Assembly (NCBI GenBank): GCA_964649085.1
Contig: CAZYPN010000019.1
Span: 45,773 to 109,772 of the forward strand
From: JADMJV01 sp964649085
Lineage (GTDB): Bacteria; Vulcanimicrobiota; Xenobia; Xenobiales; JADMJV01
DNA length: 64,000 nt
Direction: 5' to 3'
The translations under genes were made by a program, and so were the position numbers. The notes below the pieces were generated by a model. It was not told the origin of the DNA, did no database searches, and saw only the letters and a program-made list of their open reading frames with translations. Of the stretch, positions 24,675 through 33,503 are shown one piece after another. Numbering within the stretch: position 1 is the first letter of the stretch; every line of letters begins with the position of its first letter.

Positions 24675-26552
24675 TTGGGTAGAGCGGTCTCGCTCCTACT
24701 GTTGGTTCACATTTTTTTCGCACTTTCGGTCTCCGTCTTTGGAGCTTTCCGGGTGCTGGCCGGCAGTGTCATTCTGGGCATTGTCTCTCTGGTCATCGCG
24801 GTGGGTGCCAGTCTCGGGCCGCTGAGGTTCTTGCTGCCGCGCCTGGCCCATCCCGACAAACGGCGCTCGGACGTGTTTCTTCAGGCTCTGGCCGTTTCTG
24901 CCGCCGGCGGTTACGCCGCCTTTCTGATCATTGTGGCCTTCGCTCGCAACAGCAAAGTCGAGCTTGACTGGATTGGTCCGTCGGCCTGGGCTGGAGGGCT
25001 GATCGGCCTGGTTCTCTGGTGCTACTGGCAGTACGAGCACTTCGCGCAGTCGCGTGAAATCTCTACCCACCAGGCAGCGGTGGTGGAATCCAAGCGTCTC
25101 TGGGAACTCGACGCTCCCAAAGACGCCGAGGACAAGCTCAAAGAATCGTTGCTGCGCTGCGAGTTTTTCTTTGGCAGCAACCATGTCCAGTCGGCCCAGG
25201 CCGCCATCGACCTGGCCCGCTTCTATCAGAATCAGGGTTCGCGCCATCGCGCCGCCGCCATGTTCCATCGAGCGGTGACGATTCGCAGCAAAATGCTGCC
25301 CGAAGACGACCTGCGCATCGCCTCAGTACTGATGGAGTGGGTCAGCGCCGACGACAACATGAACCCCGAAGAAGCCATTCGTCAGTTGCGCAAGGCGCTG
25401 CTGACCCTGGAAAAGCAACTCGGCCCCTACGCCGGTCCGGTGGCGCTGGCCTACGAGAGAATCGGTGAACTGCAACAAAAACAAGGCCAGCTCGGCGAGG
25501 CCGAAACCGCCCTGCGCCGCAGTTGCAGCATTTTGCGTAAGGGGGAACAGGTCACCAGCCCTAAAGACCTGTTCCGAATTTCTTTGCGCCTGGCTCGCTG
25601 CTACATGGAGTCCAAGAAATTCGCAGAGGCCACCGAAATTCTGAGCGGCCTGGAAGAACTCAACAATATTCAAAAGCCAGAAATGCAACTGGAATATTTG
25701 CAGGTTCAGGTTTCCTTGCATCAACAACAGGAAAACTCGGCTGCGGCTCAGGAAAAGGCCTGGCAGGCGCTGCAACTGCTGCAGCGCGACCTGGGCCCCA
25801 CCTTCTCCGAGATCAAGTCGATCTGGGAAAGTGGCCTGGACCAGTTGAGCAAACCCTTTGGTCACCCGGAAGCTCGCCAGGTGCTGCAGGCCATCCAGGG
25901 TGGCGACACCTATCAAATCAAGCAACTGCTGGCCAACCATCCAGACTGGATGGGACAACTCGATGCCAGTGGTTGGAACTTCGTCCAATGGGCCTGCTTC
26001 TTTGGCCAGGAGCGCGTATTGGAAAGCCTGGTGGCCCTGGGTGGCAGCCTGGACTGCGCTGGCGAGTGGCCTCCGCTGCATATCGCCTGCCGCTGGGGAC
26101 ACCGACGACTGCTGTCGAATTTGCTGCCCAAGGTCGACAACATCAACAAGCCGGCCAAAGGAGGCTGGCACATCCTGCATCGCTGCGCTCAGAACGGCGA
26201 CGACCGAATTCTCGAAGTGATCACTGCGAGCGACCTCGACGTCAACGCCGTCAACGATCGCGGCGACACTCCGCTGCTGCTGGCCTGCCGCCACGGCCAC
26301 TACCGATTGGTGGTGGCGCTGGTGGCACGCGGCGCCGAAACCAACAAAGTGAATCCTCAATCAGGGCGTTCACCTCTCCACGAAGTGGCCTATCTGGGCC
26401 ACCGGGCGCTGGCCGAGTGCCTGCTTCTGAATGGCTCTCGAGTCGACAGCCGTGACCGCGCCGGACTGACGCCTGCCGAACTGGCCCAACAGGCCGAGCA
26501 CACGGCCATGGTCCAACAACTTCAAACCTATGCCCGAGGCCTGAAACACTGA
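24675..26552 (+). CDS. membrane protein with TPR and ankyrin repeats
   Basis: About 625 aa from a TTG at 24675 preceded by AGAGGGGG. The first 130 residues hold about four membrane segments (SLLLLVHIFFALSVSVFGAF, FLQALAVSAAGGYAAFLII, AGGLIGLVLWCYW). TPR-like helices occupy about 140-370 (AIDLARFYQNQGSRHRAAAM, LAYERIGELQQKQGQLGEAE). The C-terminus (about 400-620) is a set of ankyrin repeats (PPLHIACRWGHRRLL, DTPLLLACRHGHYRLVVALV, SPLHEVAYLGHRALAECLL). Ankyrins bind proteins; the repeats would face the cytoplasm. It starts 85 bp after the transglutaminase gene and overlaps the next gene by 1 bp, so at least the following two genes share its transcript. Start choice is uncertain. Confidence 0.8.
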   Translation: MGRAVSLLLLVHIFFALSVSVFGAFRVLAGSVILGIVSLVIAVGASLGPLRFLLPRLAHPDKRRSDVFLQALAVSAAGGYAAFLIIVAFARNSKVELDWIGPSAWAGGLIGLVLWCYWQYEHFAQSREISTHQAAVVESKRLWELDAPKDAEDKLKESLLRCEFFFGSNHVQSAQAAIDLARFYQNQGSRHRAAAMFHRAVTIRSKMLPEDDLRIASVLMEWVSADDNMNPEEAIRQLRKALLTLEKQLGPYAGPVALAYERIGELQQKQGQLGEAETALRRSCSILRKGEQVTSPKDLFRISLRLARCYMESKKFAEATEILSGLEELNNIQKPEMQLEYLQVQVSLHQQQENSAAAQEKAWQALQLLQRDLGPTFSEIKSIWESGLDQLSKPFGHPEARQVLQAIQGGDTYQIKQLLANHPDWMGQLDASGWNFVQWACFFGQERVLESLVALGGSLDCAGEWPPLHIACRWGHRRLLSNLLPKVDNINKPAKGGWHILHRCAQNGDDRILEVITASDLDVNAVNDRGDTPLLLACRHGHYRLVVALVARGAETNKVNPQSGRSPLHEVAYLGHRALAECLLLNGSRVDSRDRAGLTPAELAQQAEHTAMVQQLQTYARGLKH

Positions 26553-26869
26553 TGGAACTGTCCGAACGCCAGGCAAAGCTCAACACCGAGCTGCGCTTTC
26601 AGAATTATCGCCAGGCTCTGCCCCTGGCCCTGGCCCTGCGGCTGGAGCTCGAACTGCTGCCTACCCGGACCGAACGTCAGCAAGAGCAACTGGAAACCGT
26701 CGATTTGACGATCCGCCAGCTGGAACGGGCCGTTCGCCCGACCTATGCCCGAGTTGCCGACTGGCTCTGGGGCCGTTGGGTCGCTCCCCTGGAGGAATCT
26801 GAATTGCCACCCCTCAAGCTGCATCATCAGGGCATGTCGAGCCCACAAACCGAGGAGGATGACCGATGA
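26552..26869 (+). CDS. small protein in PilT-like operon, unknown
   Basis: 105 aa, ATG at 26552 overlapping the previous stop by 1 nt and the next start by 4 nt, so tightly coupled. Helical and Leu/Glu/Arg-rich (LALALRLELELLPTRTERQQ; LETVDLTIRQLERAVR). No family recognised. Its position between the ankyrin and PilT-like genes suggests that it works with them. Confidence 0.75.
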   Translation: MELSERQAKLNTELRFQNYRQALPLALALRLELELLPTRTERQQEQLETVDLTIRQLERAVRPTYARVADWLWGRWVAPLEESELPPLKLHHQGMSSPQTEEDDR

Positions 26870-28665
26870 GCGATCGCCTTGAGGATCTCAATGTTCCGCC
26901 CAAGTTGCTGGCGGCCATCCGCCACGAAGTGCGGAGCAATACCGAGCAACAACTCAACGACCTGTGGATGGTCGTACACTCGCTGAAGAACGCCAGTCCT
27001 GGCGCCGCTGAAGCCGGCGTTGACGACGGACTCAAGCAAGAACTGGGCGAGCTGCAGCAGCGGGTCGAAGCCGCCCTGGCCCGCCTCGACGAATTCAAGG
27101 CCGACTTTGACGGCGTGAAGGAAGACCTCAAGAAGCGCGTTCAGAAACTGCGCAAGCTCGTTGAGGACAAGGCCTCGGCCGAAACCCCCGCAGTCATTCC
27201 TCCCGAAGTTGGCGAGATGCCCCACAAGATGGTCGCTCTGTTGGATCGAGTCGAGAAGCTCGAGCGCGACACCGGACAGTTGGGGGGAGCCGCAGCCCTT
27301 TTTGAAAATCGACTGGCCGACCAGGAAAGCCGTATTCTGCGCCGGGTCGACGAAGTGGAAACGCGGGTCAATCGACAACTCACCCAGATCCCCAGCGCCG
27401 CTGCCGGACCGGCCGCCGCAGCCAGCCCCGACGAGCTGTCGACTGCCGCCTTGATGGGTCTGGAAGGCAGCGTGGATTTCAGCCTGGCCGACTATGCCAA
27501 GGTGGCCATCAAATACAATGCCAGCGACCTGGTCATCCGCCCCAACAGCCTTCCTTATACCTATCTGGAGGGTGACCTCATTCCCATGGGCCAGAAGGTT
27601 CTCACCAGCGTCGATTCCTATCGGGTAACGATGCTGGCTCTGCAGCGGCACGAGCGTCAGCAACTGCTGGAAAAGCGTAACTTCAGCAAGCTGGTGGAGT
27701 TTCACGGCGCCCGCTTCCTGCTCAATGCTTACTTCGAACGCGGGGAACTCTCCAGCTACGCCCGCCGGCTGACCCCTCCGCCCATGAGTCTGGACTCTTT
27801 AGACCTGCCTCGCACTCTGGAAGTCTCGCTGCTGGAAGATCGCGGTCTGATTTTGCTCTGCGGCAGCAGCGTCGGCACGCTCAAGTCGCTGGCCTATGCA
27901 CTGATGCAGCCGATCAACCAGCAGCGACGCGTGCGCATTCTCACCTACGAGGATGCCATTGTCTATGAGCTGCCCGAGGAACAGAGCCTGCTCAGTCAAC
28001 TACAACGAGGAGTCGACGTTCCTGGCTCGTCTCATCTCTTACGGCTGCGCCCCGACGTGCTCTATCTGCAGCGAATCGAGACCGTCGAAGACCTGCAAAT
28101 CGCCCTCGACTTCGCTTCCGACCGCACGTTAGTGCTGGCTGGTTGTAGCGGTTCGGGCGTGGTCAACAGCCTGCAGCAAGTCCTTGAAATTGCCCCCCAG
28201 GAGCGACGAAGCTCGCTGCTGGCCCAGCTGGGGGCTGCGCTCAAGTCGGTGCTCTGCTACCGCCAGCCCCAGCCCAGCGAGTATCTGATCAACAGTGCCA
28301 AGGTTCGTCCCTGGCTCGAGCGAGGCGACTTTGCAGCCCTGCAAACCGCCGTGGAAACCAGCACGGCCCGGCCGGCCGGAACGCCTTCACCCTCGGGCAG
28401 CCCGGGTCGCACGGGCAAGAGCGATCCTCCCCTCCCCCATCCTTCTACCGAGTCGCTCTCGGCCGTTTCGGGTAGCCCGGGAGGCAGCGGGCGAGGGCGT
28501 CAGCCCTTGCAACCGCCTCCTCAACTCGAACCGCCCTCAACAGAGAGCGAATCGGCAGCGCCAGCCCCAGCGGCTCCAACGACCCCAGCGGCCCCGACCG
28601 AGCCTGCAGCAACCGATGGGGACAAGTCGGGCGGCGATGAGGAAACTTTGCTGGGCTGGCTCTAG
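26866..28665 (+). CDS. degenerate PilT/GspE-like protein with coiled-coil N-terminus
   Basis: 599 aa; ATG at 26866 with GAGGAGG 6 nt upstream. Residues about 1-180 are coiled coil. The middle aligns by eye with PilT-type secretion ATPases: YNASDLVIRPNSLPYTYLEG with the PilT N-domain (ASDLHL...VDG), then the RecA-like core with ILTYEDAIVYELPEEQ for ILTIEDPIE. Nucleotide-binding residues are lost: the Walker A site reads GSSVGTLKS (333-341) instead of GPTGSGKST, the Walker B segment RPDVLYLQRIET lacks the acidic GE of DPDVILVGEMR, and the His box LHTN is GCSGSG. The C-terminal 100 residues are Pro/Ser-rich and disordered. Likely a non-catalytic paralog acting in a motor or effector complex; I infer this from sequence only. 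Confidence 0.7.
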   Translation: MSDRLEDLNVPPKLLAAIRHEVRSNTEQQLNDLWMVVHSLKNASPGAAEAGVDDGLKQELGELQQRVEAALARLDEFKADFDGVKEDLKKRVQKLRKLVEDKASAETPAVIPPEVGEMPHKMVALLDRVEKLERDTGQLGGAAALFENRLADQESRILRRVDEVETRVNRQLTQIPSAAAGPAAAASPDELSTAALMGLEGSVDFSLADYAKVAIKYNASDLVIRPNSLPYTYLEGDLIPMGQKVLTSVDSYRVTMLALQRHERQQLLEKRNFSKLVEFHGARFLLNAYFERGELSSYARRLTPPPMSLDSLDLPRTLEVSLLEDRGLILLCGSSVGTLKSLAYALMQPINQQRRVRILTYEDAIVYELPEEQSLLSQLQRGVDVPGSSHLLRLRPDVLYLQRIETVEDLQIALDFASDRTLVLAGCSGSGVVNSLQQVLEIAPQERRSSLLAQLGAALKSVLCYRQPQPSEYLINSAKVRPWLERGDFAALQTAVETSTARPAGTPSPSGSPGRTGKSDPPLPHPSTESLSAVSGSPGGSGRGRQPLQPPPQLEPPSTESESAAPAPAAPTTPAAPTEPAATDGDKSGGDEETLLGWL

Positions 28666-28708
28666 CAAGAATCTCACACTTCTCAAGCAACCATCTTCAC
28701 CTGCCCTG

Positions 28709-28720
28709 GTACTCTGAGGT
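28709..28720 (+). promoter_or_regulatory. extended -10-like promoter element upstream of clpB
   Basis: GTACTCTGAGGT, preceded by TG (28707-28708), gives TGGTACTCT, an extended -10 pattern. It matches the element at 8396-8407 in 11 of 12 bases. The gene's GGAGG SD is 8 bp further on, before ATG 28750. No CIRCE or sigma-32-like site was recognised here, which is notable for a chaperone. Confidence 0.4.
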
Positions 28721-28749
28721 CAACTCAGAACCTGAACCGGAGGTGCCCG

Positions 28750-31284
28750 ATGGTATCCGACAAACTCACTCAAAGAGCCCAAAAGTCTCTGCAAGATGCC
28801 GCCCAACTGGCCCAACAACGGGGCCACTCGCAACTGCTTCCCACCCACCTGCTCAAGGCGCTCCTGGATGAACAGGGAGGGCTGGTGGCCACCTTGCTGG
28901 CGGCCCAAAACGTTCAACCCAAGGGGCTGCTGCAACGCGCCGAAGACCACCTGCAGCGTCAACCTCGGCTGCAACAGCCCGGGGCTGTCTATGCCAGCAA
29001 CGAACTGCAACAACTGATGGAACGGGCCGACCGAGCCCGCGGCGAGATGAGCGATGACTTCATCAGCCAGGAGCATCTGCTGCTGGCTCTGCTGGAAGGC
29101 AAACCCGAGGGCGCCTGGTTGAAAGAACTGGGCCTCAAGCCCCAGGCCCTCAAACAGGCCATCACGGAATTCCGAGGCGGCCAGAAAGCCAGCGATGCCG
29201 GGGCCGAAGACAAATATCAGGCACTGCAAAAATACGGGCGAGATCTGACCGAACTGGCCCGTCAGGGCAAGCTGGATCCGGTGGTGGGCCGCGACGACGA
29301 AATTCGACGCTGCGTGCAGATCCTCTCGCGTCGACGCAAGAACAACCCGGTGTTGATCGGTGACCCCGGCGTGGGCAAAACCGCCATCGCCGAGGGGTTG
29401 GCCCAGCGCATCGTCAATGGCGACGTGCCGGAAAGCCTGAAAAACCGCATCATCTACGCGCTGGATATGGGCCAGTTGCTGGCCGGGGCCAAATACCGCG
29501 GCGAGTTCGAGGAGCGCCTGCAGGCGGTTCTTCAGCAAATCCAGCAGGCCCAGGGCAAGATTCTCGTCTTCATCGACGAGCTGCACACCCTGGTCGGAGC
29601 CGGCAAGTCCGACGGCGCGATGGATGCGGCCAACTTGCTCAAACCAGCCCTGGCCCGGGGCGAGCTGCGCTGCATTGGCGCCACCACTCTCGATGAATAC
29701 CGACAGCACATCGAGAAAGATGCCGCGCTGGAGCGTCGCTTCCAACCGGTGTTCGTAGGCGAGCCCAGCGTCGAGGCCACCTTGAGCATCTTGCGCGGTC
29801 TGCGCGAGAAGTATGAGGTGCACCACGGTGTGCGTATCACCGACGCAGCTCTGGTGGCAGCGGCTCGCCTCTCCAACCGCTACATCAGCGACCGTTTTCT
29901 GCCCGATAAGGCCATCGACTTGATGGACGAGTCGGCGGCGACGCTGCGAATGGAAATCGACTCGATGCCTTCGGCTCTCGACCGACTCGAGCGGCAGATT
30001 CGTCAGCTCAAGGTGGAACGTCAGGCTCTGGAAATGGAGCAAGACGAGCTGTCGCGACAGCGGCTGCAGGACCTGGTCGGCCAGCTGGAAGAGCTGGAGA
30101 AGCAGCTGGAAAGCGAGCAGCGCCAGTGGTCGGGCGAACGTGAGCGAATTCAGGTCATTCGCTCGCTCAAGCGCCAGTTCGACCGGCTGGGAGTCGAGGA
30201 AAGCGAGGCCGAGCGTCGAGGCGACCTGGCCGCGCTGGCCGAGATTCGCTACGGTAAAAAGCATCAGCTGCAAAAGCAGCTGGAAGCGGCCGAAGCCGAA
30301 CTGGAAGCCCACCCGCCTCGATTTCTGCGCGAGCAGGTCGAGGAAGAGGATATCGCCCAGGTGATTTCGCGCTGGACCGGTATCCCCGTAAACAAGCTGA
30401 TGCAGGGCGAGCGCAGTCGCTTGCTGGGGCTGGAACACCAGCTCGAGCAGCGAGTGGTGGACCAGCACGAAGCTCTGGTGGCGGTGTCGGAGGCGGTGCG
30501 GCGCAGTCGCGCCGGGCTCTCGGACCCCAACCGGCCCCTGGGCAGCTTCCTCTTCCTGGGTCCCACCGGTGTGGGCAAAACCGAGCTGGCCAAGGCCCTG
30601 GCCGAGCTCCTCTTCGACGACGAAAAAGCGCTGGTGCGCATCGACATGAGCGAATACTCCGAGAAGCACTCGGTGAGTCGCCTGGTGGGTGCGCCTCCGG
30701 GATATGTCGGTTACGAACAGGGAGGGCAACTGACCGAAGCCGTACGACGCCGTCCCTACAGCGTAATTCTGCTCGATGAGTTGGAAAAGGCTCATCCTGA
30801 GGTCTACCCGCTGCTCTTGCAGATGCTCGACGACGGTCGGCTTACCGACGGTCAAGGGCGCACGGTGGACTTCCGCCAGTGCCTGGTCATCATGACCAGC
30901 AATCTGGGTTCGGCCCCGGGAGATACGGTAGAACAGGCGCTGCGGCGAACCTTCCGGCCGGAGTTCCTGAACCGAATCGATGAGATGGTGACCTTCAAGC
31001 CGCTGAAGATGGAGTCGATTGAAAAAATCGTCGACATCCAGTTGGTGCGCCTGCAGAATCGCCTGAAAACGATTCGCATTCAGCTGCAGTTGAGCCCCGA
31101 GGCGCGAAGCTGGCTGGCCCAACGCGGTTGGGACCCGGAATTCGGAGCCCGACCGCTGAAGCGGACGATGCAGCGACTGCTGGAAAATCCGCTGTCCAAG
31201 CTACTGCTGGAGGGCAATCTGAAGCCGGGCGGCACGGTGCTGGCTGCGGTGAACGGTGAGGGTCTGGAGCTGAAAGTCCAGTAA
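28750..31284 (+). CDS. clpB: ATP-dependent disaggregase ClpB
   Basis: 844 aa, full length. Hsp100 ring chaperone that, with DnaK, extracts proteins from aggregates. N-terminal Clp-N repeats (1-150), first AAA+ domain with Walker A GDPGVGKT (204-211), a long coiled-coil middle domain (about 400-520), second AAA+ domain with GPTGVGKT (604-611), and the D2-small domain. The VGAPPGYVGYEQGG pore loop of D2 is present. ATG at 28750 has GGAGGT 5 nt upstream. No dnaK, grpE or hsp20 neighbour. Converges with the Pycsar-type gene, 9 bp between ends. Confidence 0.97.
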   Translation: MVSDKLTQRAQKSLQDAAQLAQQRGHSQLLPTHLLKALLDEQGGLVATLLAAQNVQPKGLLQRAEDHLQRQPRLQQPGAVYASNELQQLMERADRARGEMSDDFISQEHLLLALLEGKPEGAWLKELGLKPQALKQAITEFRGGQKASDAGAEDKYQALQKYGRDLTELARQGKLDPVVGRDDEIRRCVQILSRRRKNNPVLIGDPGVGKTAIAEGLAQRIVNGDVPESLKNRIIYALDMGQLLAGAKYRGEFEERLQAVLQQIQQAQGKILVFIDELHTLVGAGKSDGAMDAANLLKPALARGELRCIGATTLDEYRQHIEKDAALERRFQPVFVGEPSVEATLSILRGLREKYEVHHGVRITDAALVAAARLSNRYISDRFLPDKAIDLMDESAATLRMEIDSMPSALDRLERQIRQLKVERQALEMEQDELSRQRLQDLVGQLEELEKQLESEQRQWSGERERIQVIRSLKRQFDRLGVEESEAERRGDLAALAEIRYGKKHQLQKQLEAAEAELEAHPPRFLREQVEEEDIAQVISRWTGIPVNKLMQGERSRLLGLEHQLEQRVVDQHEALVAVSEAVRRSRAGLSDPNRPLGSFLFLGPTGVGKTELAKALAELLFDDEKALVRIDMSEYSEKHSVSRLVGAPPGYVGYEQGGQLTEAVRRRPYSVILLDELEKAHPEVYPLLLQMLDDGRLTDGQGRTVDFRQCLVIMTSNLGSAPGDTVEQALRRTFRPEFLNRIDEMVTFKPLKMESIEKIVDIQLVRLQNRLKTIRIQLQLSPEARSWLAQRGWDPEFGARPLKRTMQRLLENPLSKLLLEGNLKPGGTVLAAVNGEGLELKVQ

Positions 31285-31293
31285 GTCGATGGC

Positions 31294-31809
31294 CTAGCCG
31301 AAGAGAACCTGAAGACCGCTGAGGAGCAGCCACATCAAGGCTGCCCCAGCGGTCGCTCTTTGAGCCCAGGTATAGGCCTGGAACTTGCGCTGGGCGATGA
31401 CAGCCAGCACATAGGTGCGCCGCAGGGTATCCTCGAGGAGGCCCTGCGGCCCCATTTGGGCAAAGTCGTGGAGATACTGCCCCATGTTCTTGCGCTGCAC
31501 GACATCGGCAAAGAAGATGCAGTCCTTGCGGGGAAGCCGGGGCACCTGCCCCCGCGACATGATCACCGACAGACACAGCAGCAGAGCCACGCCAGAAGCC
31601 GCTACCAGACTGAGTTGGAAGAGCTTGAGAACCAGGCTGTTGCTGGTCGATGCCTGAGCGGCCGCGATAAACAGGCTGTTGATGACGATGAGGTTGCCTG
31701 CTTTGGAATCGGCAAATTGAACCAACTGCTGGTTATAGTTGAGAATCTCAAAGGCAGCTTGATTTTCCGGTTCGTTCACGATGCACCCCACCTGAAAGAG
31801 TGGTGTCAT
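31294..31809 (-). CDS. orphan Pycsar-type membrane effector (DUF5706-like)
   Basis: 171 aa from an ATG at 31809 (an internal GTG at 31779, after GGTGGGG, is an equally good start). The N-terminal part reads LVQFADSKAGNLIVINSLFI, matching the ADSKAG.LL...L segment of Pycsar TM effectors. The second half reads IFFADVVQRKNMGQYLHDF, then LLEDTLRRTYVLAVIAQRKF and a last membrane segment (AALMWLLLSGLQVLF), again the family order. Two or three membrane segments in all. In the known system a pyrimidine cyclase makes cCMP or cUMP on phage infection and this protein then damages the membrane. No cyclase gene is adjacent, so this is an orphan. Family assignment is from pattern recall. Confidence 0.65.
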   Translation of the reverse strand: MTPLFQVGCIVNEPENQAAFEILNYNQQLVQFADSKAGNLIVINSLFIAAAQASTSNSLVLKLFQLSLVAASGVALLLCLSVIMSRGQVPRLPRKDCIFFADVVQRKNMGQYLHDFAQMGPQGLLEDTLRRTYVLAVIAQRKFQAYTWAQRATAGAALMWLLLSGLQVLFG

Positions 31810-31846
31810 CCTACGACCGGCCCCCCCCGGGCGTCGGTATGCTAGG

Positions 31847-32062
31847 TCACAGGCTTCGCCTGCGAATCGAGGCCAGGTCTTCGTAGAGTCGAGCCCGCTT
31901 TTTCAAGCGAGCCATGACCTCGGCCACCGAGCCCCGCTGACGTTGCGATACCTTGCCGTTCAGACAGATCTCGAAGCAAAGGCCCCGCGGACCGAGCGGA
32001 GGGAGAGAAGAAAGATTCGATTGAGTTCGTTCGCTAGTAGGTAGACGCAAACTGGACTTCAT
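31847..32062 (-). CDS. small basic protein, unknown
   Basis: 71 aa, ATG at 32062 with GGAG 9 nt upstream. Ser/Arg-rich N-terminus (MKSSLRLPTSERTQSN), one CFEIC pair, and a basic helical C-terminus (VMARLKKRARLYEDLASIRR). No signal or membrane segment. The good SD and basic composition argue that it is real; function unknown. It is 38 bp from the divergent-facing hydrophobic effector gene on the same strand, so may be the first gene of that unit. Confidence 0.55.
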   Translation of the reverse strand: MKSSLRLPTSERTQSNLSSLPPLGPRGLCFEICLNGKVSQRQRGSVAEVMARLKKRARLYEDLASIRRRSL

Positions 32063-32204
32063 AGGCACCTACTCCGTTGGATAGATTGACTGGCGCGGGT
32101 TCAGTTTGTCGAGGTTGGATTCCTTGTGGAAAAACCGCCATTTTTGCCTTTGATGTTTTCGCAACACCTTGTTCTATCAAGTGTTCCCCTATCGAAGGGG
32201 CAAA

Positions 32205-33071
32205 CTAGCGTTCCATTTTCACGGTAAAGCTGGGCTGCGAGCGGGCTCCGTTGCGCAGCGCCAGCACCCGAAAGTAGTAGGGCCCGGGGGCGGGGCGAGA
32301 ACGCACCAGAATGGAGGGACGGTTCTCCTCGATGAGCCCCTCTTCCACCATTTGCCAGGCTCCGTCTTTCTGCTCTTCGACCAGATAGCCGGTGGCCTCG
32401 TCCACGCGCCTCCAGCTGAGGCGAATCTCATCTTGCTTCACATACAGGCCCATCACGGTAGAAGGAGCAGGCGGAGGCGGCCCTTTGGGCTTCTCTGCTG
32501 CCGCAGGGCGCGACCCCTGAGCGGGGGGTGTAGCCTTGCGGGGCGGCGGTGGCAGCAAATCGGAGATCGGTGCATTCAGGTTCTCCACCGGCTCCTGTGC
32601 AGGCTCCGGCTGTTTGGCCGGCAGCTCTTTTTCGGCCACAGGAGCAGGCGGAGTAGCCCCGGCCAGCACCGACTCGGGCAGCGGGCGAGACTCGCGCAGC
32701 GGCGTCGCCACCGACTCGCCCGACTGGGCGGTGTGGACCACCAGAACCGGCCCGAGCAGCGGGCTCCCCCCGCGCAAAACGGCCCGGATGCGGAACTGAT
32801 ACTCGCTATTGGGACTCAATCCCGAAAGCACGGTGGAACTGGTGGCGGGCGTATAGCTGGGCTCGCTTTCGTTGAGCCACCAGGTTCCGTTGCGCAAGCT
32901 GAGCACCTCGTAGCCCAGAGCCCGTGGCACGGGATCCCAGCGCAACTCCAGCTGCAGGTCGGTAACGCGCACTACCGAGGCCTGCAGCGGCGGGGCCTGT
33001 CCCAGAGCGGGGACCTGGCCCAGCGTCAGCAGCAAGAGCAGCGCCAGGCCTTTGAGGCGCCCGCAGCTCAG
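32205..33071 (-). CDS. exported FN3-domain protein, CTG start
   Basis: 288 aa with the start placed at a CTG at 33071. That start overlaps the TerB stop as CTGA, has GGAGG 9 nt upstream, and yields a complete signal peptide (MSCGRLKGLALLLLLTLGQV, cleavage near GQA). Shorter in-frame TTG starts would cut the signal. Two fibronectin type III domains, about 30-110 (LQLELRWDPVPRALGYEVL, YQFRIRAVL) and 205-288 (IRLSWRRVDEATGYLVEEQ, YYFRVLALR), are joined by a Pro/Ala/Glu-rich linker. A secreted or cell-surface binding protein. Translationally coupled to the TerB-like gene. Confidence 0.78.
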   Translation of the reverse strand: MSCGRLKGLALLLLLTLGQVPALGQAPPLQASVVRVTDLQLELRWDPVPRALGYEVLSLRNGTWWLNESEPSYTPATSSTVLSGLSPNSEYQFRIRAVLRGGSPLLGPVLVVHTAQSGESVATPLRESRPLPESVLAGATPPAPVAEKELPAKQPEPAQEPVENLNAPISDLLPPPPRKATPPAQGSRPAAAEKPKGPPPPAPSTVMGLYVKQDEIRLSWRRVDEATGYLVEEQKDGAWQMVEEGLIEENRPSILVRSRPAPGPYYFRVLALRNGARSQPSFTVKMER

Positions 33072-33448
33072 GCGTCGAGGCCTCCTTCGATTTCTTGAAG
33101 CGTCTCGGTCTTCAGCGACTCAAGATCGGCATCGCTGATTTCCATTTGGCGCGCAATACGGTTGAGGAAACGCAACTCGGAAATCTCAACCTTACCGTCG
33201 GCCATCGCCATGGCCAGGAGAACCTTCATGATTTCCTTGCGGGCTCCGGGGTCTTTGACCGACTCCTTGAGATTCTTAATGTCGGGGGGATGGGACATCA
33301 TCTCGGCCACCTCGCCCAGAGCTTTGGCATCCAGGTCGAGTTGAGACAGCACCCCACCGAGCAAACGGCGCTCGTCCTCGGTTACTTCTCCATCGGCCCA
33401 GATGACATGAACCAGACTCTTGACCAGCGCCTTCTCGGCATCTTGCAT
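33068..33448 (-). CDS. TerB-like (tellurite resistance/DUF533) protein
   Basis: 126 aa; ATG at 33448 with GGAGG 7 nt upstream. Two TerB-type halves repeat the motif: VIWADGEVTEDERRLLGGVL near the start and AMADGKVEISELRFLNRIA near the end, each with the metal-coordinating Asp/Glu. TerB-fold proteins bind calcium-like metals and act in stress or membrane-associated complexes. First gene of a two-gene operon with the FN3 protein. Divergent from the C2H2-finger gene. Confidence 0.85.
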   Translation of the reverse strand: MQDAEKALVKSLVHVIWADGEVTEDERRLLGGVLSQLDLDAKALGEVAEMMSHPPDIKNLKESVKDPGARKEIMKVLLAMAMADGKVEISELRFLNRIARQMEISDADLESLKTETLQEIEGGLDA

Positions 33449-33503
33449 GACCAGCCTCCCAATCTACGTGCGATCCACAAGTCGGCTTGGAATCGATGGC
33501 AGG

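Noticed and set aside
28666..28749. CIRCE or heat-shock sigma site upstream of clpB
   Set aside because: No matching inverted repeat or consensus could be seen; only the extended -10-like element.
28720..31122. 800-codon open frame on the minus strand opposite clpB
   Set aside because: Antisense shadow of a clearly functional clpB; composition is low-information and no motif or SD is seen.
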